From Polaribacter sp. SA4-10 (lineage in GTDB: Bacteria > Bacteroidota > Bacteroidia > Flavobacteriales > Flavobacteriaceae): DNA of 64,000 nucleotides. The DNA is taken from positions 3,235,573 through 3,299,572 of the forward strand of contig NZ_CP019331.1 in the NCBI RefSeq assembly GCF_002163835.1. Reading direction: 5' to 3'. Both the position numbers and the translations under genes were made by a program. This document shows positions 35,740 through 44,990 of the stretch, one piece after another (position 1 is the stretch's first letter; each line of letters opens with the position of its first letter). The notes below the pieces were generated by a model. The model was not told where the DNA came from. It searched no databases and worked only from the letters and a program-made list of their open reading frames with translations.

Positions 35740-36315
35740 CTATTTTTTATCCAAAACCTCTTTTTCGGCTTTTTCCCAAGATCTCTTTTCTCTCATTTTT
35801 TTGTAGAGTCTAATTCCTAACATCATTAAAACTCCAAAAAGAAGAATACCTGCAACGCCCCAAATCCAATTTATGGCACTTTGTAAGGTTACTAAAAATA
35901 CGACTGCAAATAAGATGATTGTTGCAACTTCATTCCATATTCTTAGTTTGAATGCGGAATATTTTATAATGTCATTTTGTAATTGTTTGTAGATTTTCTG
36001 ACAAGAATAATGATAAAAATAGAGCGCTAAAACAAAAGCGAGTTTTACATGCATCCAAGGCATTTCTAAATAATAAGGATTTTTATAGAGCATCCAAAAA
36101 GCAAAGAAACTTGCTAAAATTGCGGAGGGCCATGTAATAATGTACCACAATCTTTTACTCATTAACTTATACTGAGTTTGTAAAATTTCTTTTGCAGGTT
36201 CTGGTTTTTTTTCTGCTTCTACATGATAAATAAATAAACGAATTATATAGAATAAACCAGCAAACCAAGTAACAACAAAAATAATGTGTAATGCTTTTAC
36301 GTATAAGAAATCCAT
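35740..36315 (-). CDS. hemJ: HemJ-type protoporphyrinogen IX oxidase
   Basis: A 191-residue inner-membrane protein of the UPF0093/HemJ family with four to five membrane segments. ALHIIFVVTWFAGLFYIIRLFIY (split: KALHIIFVVTWFAGLFY at 8-24) carries the conserved histidine, and MPWMHVKLAFVL near 82 the second; RIWNEVATI follows. It oxidises protoporphyrinogen IX to protoporphyrin IX. It directly precedes hemH's location in the same strand (hemH lies upstream) and completes the pathway because no hemG or hemY is present here. Confidence 0.92.
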   Translation of the reverse strand: MDFLYVKALHIIFVVTWFAGLFYIIRLFIYHVEAEKKPEPAKEILQTQYKLMSKRLWYIITWPSAILASFFAFWMLYKNPYYLEMPWMHVKLAFVLALYFYHYSCQKIYKQLQNDIIKYSAFKLRIWNEVATIILFAVVFLVTLQSAINWIWGVAGILLFGVLMMLGIRLYKKMREKRSWEKAEKEVLDKK

Positions 36316-36360
36316 AGTTTTATAATTTTAGTTTCTAAATTTTGCTATTCGTTTGCAAAC

Positions 36361-36451
36361 AAGTTTAGCCCTGATTGAAATGACATCTTTTTTTGTACTA
36401 AAGTAAATTTAGCATAAAAAAGATATAAAGAAAAGCAGGAAATAGCTTCTT
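36361..36451 (-). repeat. Flavobacterial intergenic repeat, copy A
   Basis: Read on the minus strand it runs GAAGCTATTTCCTGCTTTTC, a hairpin core (CTAAA...TTTAG flanked by TTTTTT/AAAAAA), then GATGTCATTTCAATCAGGGC. The same order of blocks occurs at 46132-46256 (GCGCTTTTC, TTTTTTAT.CTGAA...TTCAG.ATAAAAAA, GGATGCCATTACAATC), so both belong to one interspersed family. Confidence 0.6.
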
Positions 36452-36457
36452 ATATTT

Positions 36458-37474
36458 TTAATTATTTTTCCAATCATTAATCCAGTTTACCATAACATCT
36501 ACCCAGTCATCATTGTCATTCATACAAGGTATATGTTTGTACTCTGTTCCGCCAAATTTTAAGAATTCTTCTTTTCCTTCCATGGCAATTTCCTCTAAAG
36601 TTTCTAAACAATCAGAAACAAAAGCAGGAGTAATAACTGCTAATTTTTTCTTTCCTTCTGATGGAAATTTTTCTAACTCAAAATCTGTATATGGTTTTAA
36701 CCAAGGATCTTTTAATAAGCGAGACTGAAATGAATTGCTCCAAGTTCCTTCTTTCAAATTTAAGAATTTTGCAATTTCTTTTGTTGTTTCAAAACATTGG
36801 TGTCTGTAACATGTATAATGTGCTACAGAATTACGTTCGCAACAAGAACCGTCTAGTTTACAGTGACTTTTTGTAGGATCTGATTTTTTAATGTGACGTT
36901 CTGGAATTCCGTGATAAGAAAATAATATATGATCGTAGTCAAATCCTTTTAAGTGATTCGCAATATTATCGCTCATCGCTTTTATATAATCTGGTTTGTT
37001 ATAAAAAGGAGGTAAAGTATCTAGTTTTACTTGCGGATATTTAGCTGCCAAAATTTCTTCTGCTTGCGTAACCACAGTTTCATAAGAAGACATTGCGTAA
37101 TGAGGGTATAAAGGCGCTAAAAAGATTTCTGTTACACCTTTATCAACCAATTCTTTGATGCCTTTTTCCATGCTCATAGAGCCGTAACGCATTGCTAAAG
37201 TAACAGGAATGTCTACTTTTTGTTTTATCTTTTTTGTAAACCGCTCTGAAATTACCACTAATGGAGAACCTTCTTTCCACCAGATTTTTTTGTAAGCAGC
37301 ACCAGATTTTTTTGGTCTCACATTTAATATGATTCCTTTAATAAGTATCCAGCGTTTCCAAAACGGAATGTCAATAACGCGTTCATCCATTAAAAATTCA
37401 CCTAAATATCTTTTAACGTCTTTTGTTTCTGTAGAATCTGGCGATCCTAAATTGTTTAGTAAAATTCCTTTCAT
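36458..37474 (-). CDS. hemH: Ferrochelatase
   Basis: A 338-residue enzyme inserting ferrous iron into protoporphyrin IX. LLNNLGSPDSTETKDVKRYL at the start, the active-site histidine in LFSYHGIPERH near 185, and the late SDCLETLEEIA are diagnostic. A cysteine-rich loop (HCKLDGSCCERN...HYTCYRHQC) follows the histidine and is characteristic of Bacteroidota ferrochelatases; a metal or iron-sulfur role there is possible but unproven. Same strand as hemJ, 142 bp before it; a repeat element lies between them. Confidence 0.96.
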   Translation of the reverse strand: MKGILLNNLGSPDSTETKDVKRYLGEFLMDERVIDIPFWKRWILIKGIILNVRPKKSGAAYKKIWWKEGSPLVVISERFTKKIKQKVDIPVTLAMRYGSMSMEKGIKELVDKGVTEIFLAPLYPHYAMSSYETVVTQAEEILAAKYPQVKLDTLPPFYNKPDYIKAMSDNIANHLKGFDYDHILFSYHGIPERHIKKSDPTKSHCKLDGSCCERNSVAHYTCYRHQCFETTKEIAKFLNLKEGTWSNSFQSRLLKDPWLKPYTDFELEKFPSEGKKKLAVITPAFVSDCLETLEEIAMEGKEEFLKFGGTEYKHIPCMNDNDDWVDVMVNWINDWKNN

Positions 37475-37503
37475 TTTTATGCTGAATTTATTTCAATTTC
37501 TTT

Positions 37504-38010
37504 TTATTTAGTATTCAATTGATTTGTAACCTCATACAGAGTTATAGCTAAACTATGTACTACATTCATAGATGAGTTTCTACCATACATTGGTATTGCA
37601 ATAGTTTCATCTGTTAAATTAATGTTTTCAATTCCGTTTCTTTCACTTCCCAAAAGTAAGACGATTTTTTTATGTTTTTTAAAATTAAAATCTTGAATAT
37701 TGATACTTTTATCAGTAATTTCTATACCTACTATTGTATTTCCTTCTGCTTTTAATTGATGAATTGTTTGCTCAAAATTGTTGTAAAATTCATGTTTTAT
37801 TTCGGCAATAGTGTTTCTTGCCGTTTTTATAACTTTTCTGTTTTCTAATGACGGTGAATTTTCATGAAAATAAATTTTTTCAACACCAAAACTTTCAGAA
37901 ATCCTGAAACACATTCCTATATTTTCTGGAGTTCTGATGGCATCACAAACAATTGTAATTGGAAATTGTTGTTGCTTATTTTCTATGTCGTAATGTGTTA
38001 ATTGTTTCAA
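37504..38010 (-). CDS. SpoU/TrmH-family RNA methyltransferase
   Basis: A 168-residue SPOUT-fold methyltransferase. DAIRTPENIGMCFRISESFG (about 23-42, motif 1), VLLLGSERNGIENINL near 118 (motif 2) and AIPMYGRNSSMNVVHSLAI near 137 (motif 3, knotted SAM site) are complete. It 2'-O-methylates a ribose in tRNA or rRNA. The only suitable start is TTG at 38010. It is upstream of hemH on the same strand with a 29-bp gap. Confidence 0.88.
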   Translation of the reverse strand: MKQLTHYDIENKQQQFPITIVCDAIRTPENIGMCFRISESFGVEKIYFHENSPSLENRKVIKTARNTIAEIKHEFYNNFEQTIHQLKAEGNTIVGIEITDKSINIQDFNFKKHKKIVLLLGSERNGIENINLTDETIAIPMYGRNSSMNVVHSLAITLYEVTNQLNTK

Positions 38011-38133
38011 TTTGTTTTTGTTTCAAAGTTGAGATTTCTAATTAGTTATCTTAAACCAAGTAGAAATACTTAAAAAAGCGCATTTTAAAATAACATTTGT
38101 TACAAACTTTAATTTGTGCTAACGGCTACTTCA

Positions 38134-39018
38134 TTACTTATTAAGGCTCATTACATATTTTTTTGGCGTTGTGCCAAACTTTTTCTTAAAAGCAGCAATA
38201 AAATGACTCGCTGTACTATAACCTACTTTTGTGCCAACTTCATTTACGTTATATTGATTGCTTTCTAATAGTTTTCTGGCATGTTCCATTTTGTAATCAA
38301 ACAAAAAACTATAAACGGTATCTCCATAAATTTGTTTAAAACCTTCTTTTAATTTCTTTAAGTTTAAACCAATTTCATTTGCTAGTTCTTGTAAACTTGG
38401 TGGTTCTGCCATTCTAGAAATAATAATTTCTTTCGCTTTTCTAATTTTAAGAACATTCTGTTCATCAACTAAAAAAGGACAATATTCACCATTATTATTT
38501 TCTTCTTGCTGAAAATGAAGACTTAATAATTCGTATACTTTTCCTTTTACATACAGATCTCTAATAGAACTATTTATATTTGAGTTGATAATTTGCTGTA
38601 AAACAATAGAAACCATTGGTTTTATCTCACTATCATCATAATATTTTTTGTGGCTATTTTCATCACTTAAAAAAGGAATATAACCAGATTCTTTAGAGAA
38701 TAATGAATGAAATTTTTCTATTGAAATTAATAAAGAAAGTAAGGTTGTTTTAGGTTGAATTTCTAAATTAATAGGTAAAGTTCTTTGCGGATTGTATAGC
38801 AGAATAGACCTATTGTCTAAAACATCAAAAGTGTAAGAACTGTTGTTAAAGATGAATTTTGATTTTCCTCTTAAACAAAAGTGAATTTGTATAAAAGTGC
38901 TATTTATTTCTCTTTCAAAATTAAGTACTTCTTTGCTTTCGTTCTGAAAATGAAGTACATAAAAACCTTTTTCTAAGTTGATTTCTTCAAAAGTACTTTC
39001 TCCGACATTTTTAAACAT
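38134..39018 (-). CDS. AraC-family transcriptional regulator
   Basis: A 294-residue regulator. The C-terminal 100 residues hold two helix-turn-helix units (PSLQELANEIGLNLKKLKEGF and NVNEVGTKVGYSTASHFIAAF split as VGYSTASHFIAAFKKKFG), then GTTPKKY. The N-terminal part (about 1-170) is a ligand-sensing, cupin-like region. It is divergent from hemA, and the 204-bp space holds two inverted repeats (39052-39074 and 39127-39147), so control of haem synthesis is likely. Signal unknown; iron or haem are candidates. Confidence 0.9.
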   Translation of the reverse strand: MFKNVGESTFEEINLEKGFYVLHFQNESKEVLNFEREINSTFIQIHFCLRGKSKFIFNNSSYTFDVLDNRSILLYNPQRTLPINLEIQPKTTLLSLLISIEKFHSLFSKESGYIPFLSDENSHKKYYDDSEIKPMVSIVLQQIINSNINSSIRDLYVKGKVYELLSLHFQQEENNNGEYCPFLVDEQNVLKIRKAKEIIISRMAEPPSLQELANEIGLNLKKLKEGFKQIYGDTVYSFLFDYKMEHARKLLESNQYNVNEVGTKVGYSTASHFIAAFKKKFGTTPKKYVMSLNK

Positions 39019-39051
39019 ACCTATTTCTTTAATTCAAGTGTTTTTATTTAG

Positions 39052-39147
39052 ATTCATTCTATATAGAAATGAATAAAAAGCTTGATTTGTTAGCAAAAAT
39101 AGTGCTTTTAGACATTTTTTCTATTAAAATGTTGATAAAAAACATTT
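39052..39147. promoter_or_regulatory. Two candidate operators between araC-type gene and hemA
   Basis: ATTCATT-N9-AATGAAT at 39052-39074 and AAATGTT-N7-AACATTT at 39127-39147 are perfect 7-bp inverted repeats in the divergent promoter region. They could bind the AraC-type regulator, though AraC proteins often use direct repeats. Confidence 0.35.
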
Positions 39148-39196
39148 AACGATATAAAAAGTACTTGCAGCGACATTTTTTTCTAAGTTAAGTTTA

Positions 39197-39204
39197 TACT
39201 TTTG
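39197..39204 (+). promoter_or_regulatory. -7 promoter element (TACTTTTG) of the hemA operon
   Basis: Exact TAnnTTTG match 18 bp before the hemA ATG at 39223. No TTG at the ideal distance, consistent with activator dependence. Confidence 0.5.
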
Positions 39205-39222
39205 TCTAACTTTTACAAATAG

Positions 39223-40458
39223 ATGCAAGAGGATAAGCAAGAACATTTTTACAATATTGGCGTTAGTTATAAAAAAGCTGATGCAAACACGCGTGGTAAA
39301 TTTTCTTTATCTAAAGAAAACCAGATTTCGTTGTTAGAGCTTTCTAAAGAGAGAGGTTTTGACGGTGTCTTTATCATATCTACATGTAATAGAACTGAAA
39401 TAAGTGGTTTTGCAGAACGTCCTTGTCAATTAATAGAACTTCTATGTGAGTTTTCTGAAGGTACAATTCAAGAATTTGCTAAAATTTCTAATGTTTACAA
39501 AAACCAAGAAGCTATTCAGCAATTGTTTAGAATTGGTACAGGATTGGAAAGTCAGATTTTAGGAGATTATGAAATTGTAGGTCAATTAAGACAATCTTTT
39601 AAATTAGCTAAATCTCTAAAAACTACAAATGCTTATTTAGAGAGGTTAATAAATAGTGTTTTGCAGGCAAGTAAACGCGTAAAGAACGAAACAAAATTAA
39701 GTTCTGGAACAACATCTGTTTCTTATGCAGCTGTTCAATTTATTATTAAAAATTTACCAGATTATAATTCTAAAAACATTTTAGTTTTTGGTTTAGGTAA
39801 AATGGGTAAGTATACTTGTAAAAATTTAGCTGAATACACACAAAACAAAACTGTTTGTTTAATAAATAGAACGGAAGAAAAAACTACAGAATTTGTAAAA
39901 GAACATACTTCTATTAGAAAAGCTGTCATAGAAAATTTATCAGAAGAAGTTGAAAAGGCAGATGTTTTAATTGTTTCTACAGGAGCAGATACTCCAACAA
40001 TTACAAAAGAACATATTTCTAAAAACAAAGAATTATTAATTTTAGACTTATCAATGCCAGAAAATGTAGCTAAATCTGTTGCTAATTTAGAGGGTATTTC
40101 TTTGGTTAATATAGATGAACTTTCTAAAATTACTGATGAAACTTTAGTTGTTCGTCAACAAGAAGTTCCTTTTGCAGAAGCAATTATAGAAACGCATAAA
40201 GCAGAATTTAACGATTGGTTAAATCATAGAAGATTTACGCCAGCAATTGCTGCGTTAAAAAAATCTTTAGAAAATATAAAAAACAACGAAATTAATTTTC
40301 AGAAGAAAAAAATTGTTGATTTTGATGAAAGTCAAGCAGAAATATTAACTTCACGTTTTATCCAAAAAATAACAACACAATTTGTGAAACATTTAAAAGA
40401 TGAAGAAACATCTGTTTCACAAAGCCTTCAAGTAATAAATAAGGTTTTTCAATCTTAA
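39223..40458 (+). CDS. hemA: Glutamyl-tRNA reductase
   Basis: A 411-residue NADPH enzyme that makes glutamate-1-semialdehyde from glutamyl-tRNA, first step of the C5 haem pathway. STCNRTEISGFA (about 51-62) contains the catalytic cysteine, QILGDYEIVGQLRQ near 108 and VFGLGKMGKYTCKNL near 183 (NADPH loop) are diagnostic. It opens the plus-strand haem operon; hemCD follows after 10 bp. Confidence 0.97.
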   Translation: MQEDKQEHFYNIGVSYKKADANTRGKFSLSKENQISLLELSKERGFDGVFIISTCNRTEISGFAERPCQLIELLCEFSEGTIQEFAKISNVYKNQEAIQQLFRIGTGLESQILGDYEIVGQLRQSFKLAKSLKTTNAYLERLINSVLQASKRVKNETKLSSGTTSVSYAAVQFIIKNLPDYNSKNILVFGLGKMGKYTCKNLAEYTQNKTVCLINRTEEKTTEFVKEHTSIRKAVIENLSEEVEKADVLIVSTGADTPTITKEHISKNKELLILDLSMPENVAKSVANLEGISLVNIDELSKITDETLVVRQQEVPFAEAIIETHKAEFNDWLNHRRFTPAIAALKKSLENIKNNEINFQKKKIVDFDESQAEILTSRFIQKITTQFVKHLKDEETSVSQSLQVINKVFQS

Positions 40459-40468
40459 ACTAAACTCC

Positions 40469-42061
40469 ATGCAGAAAATAATAAGAATAGGAACTCGCGA
40501 TAGCCAATTAGCGCTTTGGCAAGCAAACAAAGTGCGTAAAGAATTAAAAGAGTTAGGCTATGAATCCGTATTAGTTCCTATGAAATCTACAGGAGATATT
40601 GTTTTAGACAAGCCTTTGTATGAAATGGGAGTTACAGGAATTTTTACGAAAATTTTAGATGTTGCTATGTTAAAGGGTGATATTGATATTGCTGTACATT
40701 CGTTAAAAGATGTGCCTACCGTTTTACCAGAAGGAATTATACAAGCTGCCGTGCTAAGACGTGATGATTATTCTGATGTTTTAATATTTAAAGGGACTGA
40801 AGAGTTTTTTGGAGAACAAAATGGAGTTATTGCTACTGGAAGTTTAAGAAGAAAAGCGATGTGGTTAAATAGGTATCCAACACATACAGTAGTAGGTTTA
40901 AGAGGAAATGTAAATACACGTTTAGATAAACTAGAAAACAGTGATTGGAATGGAGCCATTTTTGCTGCAGCTGGATTATATAGAATAGGAAAAAAACCAG
41001 AAGATGCAATTAGTCTTTCTTGGATGATTCCTGCACCAGGACAAGGTGCAATTATGGTAACATGTTTAGATAATGATGATTATTCTTTAGATGCATGTGA
41101 GCAATTAAATCATAAAGAAACAGAAATTTGTACCACTGTAGAACGTGAGTTTTTAAATTTATTAGAAGGTGGTTGTACTGCACCAATAGGAGCTTTGGCT
41201 TATATAGATGGAAAAACAGAAGAAGTTAATTTTAAAGGAGTTTTATTAAAAAAAGACGGTTCTAAAAAAATTACAGTTAATAAAAACGCCAAAGTAGGAA
41301 GTCATGAATTTTTAGCAAAAGATTGTGCAGATTACGTAATTAATAGAGGTGGTAAAGAGCTGATGTTAGAAGATGAAGAGGTTTCTGCTAATTTACAAAC
41401 GGTCTATTCAACAAAAAAACTTTCAGAACTTCAAAAAGAAACATTATCAAATACAATTGGTATTGAAGACAGCGATTTTATTAAAATACGTTTTAATAGA
41501 ATCCCTGCTAAAGTGATGAAAAATGAGATTGAAAATGTAATCATTACAAGTCAGAATGGAGTGGAATCACTTTTAAATTCTTTCACCAAAAATGAAATGA
41601 ATTTCAAGAATATTTATTGTGTTGGTAGAAGAACAAAAAAACTGATTGAAAATAGAATTGGTAAAGTTACGCACGTTGCAAAGAATGCAAAAGTACTAGC
41701 AGAATATTTATCAAAAGAATTAGAGAGTAAACAAGTTACCTATTTCTGTAGTAATGTAAGATTAGATGTTTTACCAGCTTCTTTAAAGGCTCAGAATATT
41801 ACTGTTAATGAAGTTGAAGCATATAAAACAATGTTAAGTCCTATTAAACTTGATGATTCAGTTTCTGGAGTTTTGTTTTATAGTCCATCAGGAATTGAAA
41901 GTTACTTAAAAGAAAATACAACAGATAAAGTTGCTTTTTGTATTGGAGAAACTACAGCAGTAGAAGCTAGAAAACATTTTAAAAATGTAGAAGTTGCAAA
42001 TTTACCAAGTGTTGATAGTGTGTTAGAAATGGTAAATACTCATTTTACAAGCCCATCCTAA
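40469..42061 (+). CDS. hemCD: Fused hydroxymethylbilane synthase / uroporphyrinogen-III synthase
   Basis: A 530-residue fusion. Residues about 1-305 are HemC: IRIGTRDSQLALWQ, the substrate arginine/aspartate segment IAVHSLKDVPT, and LEGGCTAPIGALAY with the cysteine that holds the dipyrromethane cofactor. Residues about 325-530 are HemD, a poorly conserved two-lobe fold (VIITSQNGVESLL near 352, FYSPSGIESYL near 470). The fusion allows direct handover of the unstable linear tetrapyrrole. Fusion of these two genes is known in Bacteroidota. Confidence 0.94.
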   Translation: MQKIIRIGTRDSQLALWQANKVRKELKELGYESVLVPMKSTGDIVLDKPLYEMGVTGIFTKILDVAMLKGDIDIAVHSLKDVPTVLPEGIIQAAVLRRDDYSDVLIFKGTEEFFGEQNGVIATGSLRRKAMWLNRYPTHTVVGLRGNVNTRLDKLENSDWNGAIFAAAGLYRIGKKPEDAISLSWMIPAPGQGAIMVTCLDNDDYSLDACEQLNHKETEICTTVEREFLNLLEGGCTAPIGALAYIDGKTEEVNFKGVLLKKDGSKKITVNKNAKVGSHEFLAKDCADYVINRGGKELMLEDEEVSANLQTVYSTKKLSELQKETLSNTIGIEDSDFIKIRFNRIPAKVMKNEIENVIITSQNGVESLLNSFTKNEMNFKNIYCVGRRTKKLIENRIGKVTHVAKNAKVLAEYLSKELESKQVTYFCSNVRLDVLPASLKAQNITVNEVEAYKTMLSPIKLDDSVSGVLFYSPSGIESYLKENTTDKVAFCIGETTAVEARKHFKNVEVANLPSVDSVLEMVNTHFTSPS

Positions 42062-42190
42062 CCTTCCCAAAGGGAAAAGGAATAGTTTGTGGAAGCAACA
42101 ATAAAACAACGGAGCATGTTCCGCTGTGAAAATATAAAGAATATTAACCGCACAAATTGCATTGTGCTCCCCTTTGGGGAAACAGGGGTT
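42062..42190. repeat. Intergenic repeat element before hemB
   Basis: A ~130-bp spacer with CCTTCCCAAAGGGAA near the left end and CTCCCCTTTGGGGA near the right end, both short palindromes of the CCC(A/T)AAGGG kind, framing a non-coding middle. Such framed elements are common between flavobacterial genes. Confidence 0.5.
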
Positions 42191-42194
42191 TATT

Positions 42195-43160
42195 ATGTTT
42201 AGAACAAGAAGACTTAGAAAATCAGAAGGAATTAGAAGATTAGTTAAAGAAACTAGACTTTCTGTAGATGATTTTGTATATCCTCTTTTTATTGAAGAAG
42301 GGGAAAATATAGAAACAGAAATTGTTTCTATGCCGGGAATCAAACGTTTTTCTTTGGATCGTATTTCTAAAGAATTAGATGAGGTTGTTGCATTAAATAT
42401 ACCTGCTGTTTTATTATTCGGAATTCCATCTCACAAAGATGATGAAGGAACAGAAACTTGGAATGAGAACGGAATTATGCAACAAGCAATTCGTTTTATA
42501 AAAAAGAACTATCCAAGTTTATATGTAATTACAGATGTTTGTTTTTGTGAATATACTTCTCATGGTCATTGCGGAATTATACATGATAATGATGTAGATA
42601 ATGATGCAACTTTAGTAAATATTGCAAAACAAGTTATTTCGCATGCAAAAGCAGGAGTAGATATGGTTGCACCTTCAGGAATGATGGATGGAACGATAGA
42701 TATGGTGCGTCAATCTTTAGATAATACCGGTTTTGTAAATTTGCCAATTATGGCATATTCTGTAAAATATGCATCGGCCTTTTATGGCCCTTTTAGAGAT
42801 GCTGCAGATTCTGCCCCAACTTTTGGAGACAGAAGAACGTATCAAATGGATCCATCAAACAGAGATGAAGGAATGCGTGAAGCTACTTTTGATGATCAAG
42901 AAGGAGCCGATATTTTAATGGTAAAACCAGCACTGTCTTATTTGGATATCATTAGAGATTTAAAAAATAATTTTGATAGACCAATTGCATGTTATAATGT
43001 AAGTGGAGAGTACGCAATGGTAAAAGCTGCTGCAGAGAAAGGTTGGATTGATGGAGAAAAAGTAATGATGGAAAGTTTACTGTCGATGAAAAGAGCAGGA
43101 GCAGACATTATTATTACTTATTTTGCTAAAGAAGCTGCAAGAATTCTGTTGAAGCGTTAA
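42195..43160 (+). CDS. hemB: Delta-aminolevulinic acid dehydratase (porphobilinogen synthase)
   Basis: About 321 residues from the ATG at 42195 ([14 protein letters not shown]). It condenses two aminolevulinate molecules. [15 protein letters not shown] (about 115-129) has the three zinc cysteines, so this is the zinc-dependent form; the Schiff-base lysines are in YSVKYAS near 195 and [10 protein letters not shown] near 247. The frame is open 11 codons upstream into the repeat element, and that part ([11 protein letters not shown]) is rejected as repeat-encoded. Confidence 0.95.
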   Translation: MFRTRRLRKSEGIRRLVKETRLSVDDFVYPLFIEEGENIETEIVSMPGIKRFSLDRISKELDEVVALNIPAVLLFGIPSHKDDEGTETWNENGIMQQAIRFIKKNYPSLYVITDVCFCEYTSHGHCGIIHDNDVDNDATLVNIAKQVISHAKAGVDMVAPSGMMDGTIDMVRQSLDNTGFVNLPIMAYSVKYASAFYGPFRDAADSAPTFGDRRTYQMDPSNRDEGMREATFDDQEGADILMVKPALSYLDIIRDLKNNFDRPIACYNVSGEYAMVKAAAEKGWIDGEKVMMESLLSMKRAGADIIITYFAKEAARILLKR

Positions 43161-43205
43161 ATCGTTTAACATTTACACGATTAAACAAATACACAATTAC
43201 ACATT

Positions 43206-44492
43206 ATGTTTAAGAAATCAGAAAAATTATATAAAAAAGGATTAGTAAACTTAGTTGGAGCAGTAAACTCTCCAGTTAGAGCCTTTTCATCAGTTGGTGG
43301 AAATCCGTTGTTTATTAAAAAAGCAAAAGCAAGTAAAATTACTGATGTTGATGGAAATGAATATGTAGATTTAGTACTTTCTTATGGGCCAATGATTTTA
43401 GGTCATCGTCATAAAAAGGTGCAAAAAGGTGTAGAGAAAGCTTTGAAGAATGGATATTCTTTTGGAGCATCTACAGAAAATGAAATAAAATTAGCAAAAA
43501 TTGTTTGTGATGCTTTTCCAGAAATGGACAAAGTTCGTTTTGTAAACTCAGGAACAGAAGCTGTTATAAGCGGAGTTCGTTTGGCAAGAGCATTTACAGG
43601 AAAAGATAAAATAATAAAATTTTCGGGTTGTTACCACGGGCATCAAGATTCATTGTTAGTGGCAGCTGGTTCAGGCTTAGCAACTTTAAGTTTACCAGGC
43701 TCTAAAGGGGTTCCGGACGGAGCCGTTAAAAATACTTTAATCGCGACCTATAATGATTTAGAAAGTGTAAAAAAACACTTTGAAGAACATACTGATATTG
43801 CAGCTGTAATTATTGAGCCAATTTGTGGTAATATGGGGGTTGTAATTCCGCAGAATAACTTCTTGAAAGAATTAAAAGAATATTTAGAAACCAAAGGAGC
43901 TTTATTAATTGCGGATGAAGTTATGACGGGTTTTCGTTCTAAATTTGGTGGAGCGCAAGAACTATTAGGTGTTACTGCAGATATTACTTGTTTAGGAAAA
44001 GTAATTGGTGGTGGTTTTCCTGTTGGAGCTTATGGAGCAAGAAATGAAATTATGCAAGAAGTTGCACCTTTAGGAGGAATGTATCAAGCAGGAACGTTAA
44101 GTGGAAACCCTATTGCCATGGCAGGAGGAATTGCTACTTTAACAGAACTGAAAAAGCAAAACCCTTATAAAAAGTTTGAAGAAACAGCAAGTATTTTAGA
44201 AGTGATTCTACTTGAAACTGCTAAAAAATATAATGTAGATTTAGTTGTAAATCGTTTTGGTTCTATGATGAACCCTTTCTTTACAAAAGGAAAAGTCACC
44301 AATTTCGATGAAGCACAAACTTCTGATACCAAAAAGTTTGCAATCTTCTTTTGGGAAATGATAAAAAACGGCGTGTTTTTACCTCCATCACAATTTGAAG
44401 CTTGGTTTTTATCATCCGCTTTAAAAGACAAGGATATTAAAATAATAGCAGAAGCAGTTGACAAAGGGATGTTAGCAGTTTCAAAAATGTAA
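43206..44492 (+). CDS. hemL: Glutamate-1-semialdehyde 2,1-aminomutase
   Basis: A 428-residue PLP enzyme converting glutamate-1-semialdehyde to 5-aminolevulinate. GAVNSPVRAF near 18, FVNSGTEAVISGVRLAR near 114, the cofactor aspartate in LIADEVMTGFRS near 238, and the Schiff-base lysine in CLGKVIGGGFPVGA near 265 are all present. The 45-bp spacer from hemB holds an AT-rich ATCGTTTAACA...CGATTAAAC repeat. It is followed by the first of two 100-bp direct repeats. Confidence 0.97.
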   Translation: MFKKSEKLYKKGLVNLVGAVNSPVRAFSSVGGNPLFIKKAKASKITDVDGNEYVDLVLSYGPMILGHRHKKVQKGVEKALKNGYSFGASTENEIKLAKIVCDAFPEMDKVRFVNSGTEAVISGVRLARAFTGKDKIIKFSGCYHGHQDSLLVAAGSGLATLSLPGSKGVPDGAVKNTLIATYNDLESVKKHFEEHTDIAAVIIEPICGNMGVVIPQNNFLKELKEYLETKGALLIADEVMTGFRSKFGGAQELLGVTADITCLGKVIGGGFPVGAYGARNEIMQEVAPLGGMYQAGTLSGNPIAMAGGIATLTELKKQNPYKKFEETASILEVILLETAKKYNVDLVVNRFGSMMNPFFTKGKVTNFDEAQTSDTKKFAIFFWEMIKNGVFLPPSQFEAWFLSSALKDKDIKIIAEAVDKGMLAVSKM

Positions 44493-44500
44493 AAAGAAGT

Positions 44501-44600
44501 AACCGCAAAGACACAAAGGAAAGCGCAAAGTTCGCTAAGTAATATTTACAAAACCTTTGTGCCCTTTGCTAAAATATTTAGCGCTTTTGAGTTTAAATTT
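44501..44600 (+). repeat. 100-bp direct repeat R1 (left of the GxxExxY gene)
   Basis: Starts AACCGCAAAGACACAAAGGA and ends GCGCTTTTGAGTTTAAATTT. It aligns without gaps over exactly 100 bp with 44991-45090, with 16 differences by my count. Each repeat can fold: GCAAAG-n-CACAAAGG on the left pairs with CCTTTGTG-nn-CTTTGC on the right. It starts eight bases after the hemL stop and ends five bases before the GxxExxY ATG. Confidence 0.85.
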
Positions 44601-44605
44601 ATAAA

Positions 44606-44983
44606 ATGACCGAAAACGAGATTTCTAAAATTATTGTCGATTGTGCATTAAAAGTTCATAGAGCTTTAGGTCCTGGTCTTTTAGAAAGTTCTTATGAAGA
44701 GTGTTTGTTTTATGAGTTAAAAAAAAGAAACTTAAAAGTAGAAAAACAAAAAGCATTGCCTTTAATTTATGAGGAAGTAAAACTCGAAATAGGATATAGA
44801 ATAGATTTAATTATTGAAGATAAAGTAATTGTTGAATTAAAATCAGTGGAAACCATAAATGATGTTCATTTAGCTCAAGTTTTAACTTATTTAAAACTTT
44901 CTGAATGTAAATTAGGGTTGTTAATTAATTTCAACGTTTCTTTAATAAAATACGGAATTAAAAGAGTAGTAAATAATTTGTAA
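44606..44983 (+). CDS. GxxExxY-family protein (PD-(D/E)XK nuclease-like)
   Basis: A 125-residue protein. GLLESSY at residues 24-30 is the GxxExxY signature, and D67 with E77-L78-K79 (GYRIDLII...VIVELK) has the spacing of a PD-(D/E)XK nuclease-fold active site (family PDDEXK_3). The biological role is unknown. It is inserted between hemL and hemE and is exactly framed by two 100-bp direct repeats, unlike any other gene in the window. It is therefore probably a late arrival and not part of haem synthesis. Confidence 0.9.
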   Translation: MTENEISKIIVDCALKVHRALGPGLLESSYEECLFYELKKRNLKVEKQKALPLIYEEVKLEIGYRIDLIIEDKVIVELKSVETINDVHLAQVLTYLKLSECKLGLLINFNVSLIKYGIKRVVNNL

Positions 44984-44990
44984 TTAAAAG

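Noticed and set aside
42162..42194. Upstream start of hemB ([11 protein letters not shown])
   Set aside because: These codons come from the intergenic repeat element; HemB homologues begin near MFRTRRLRK.
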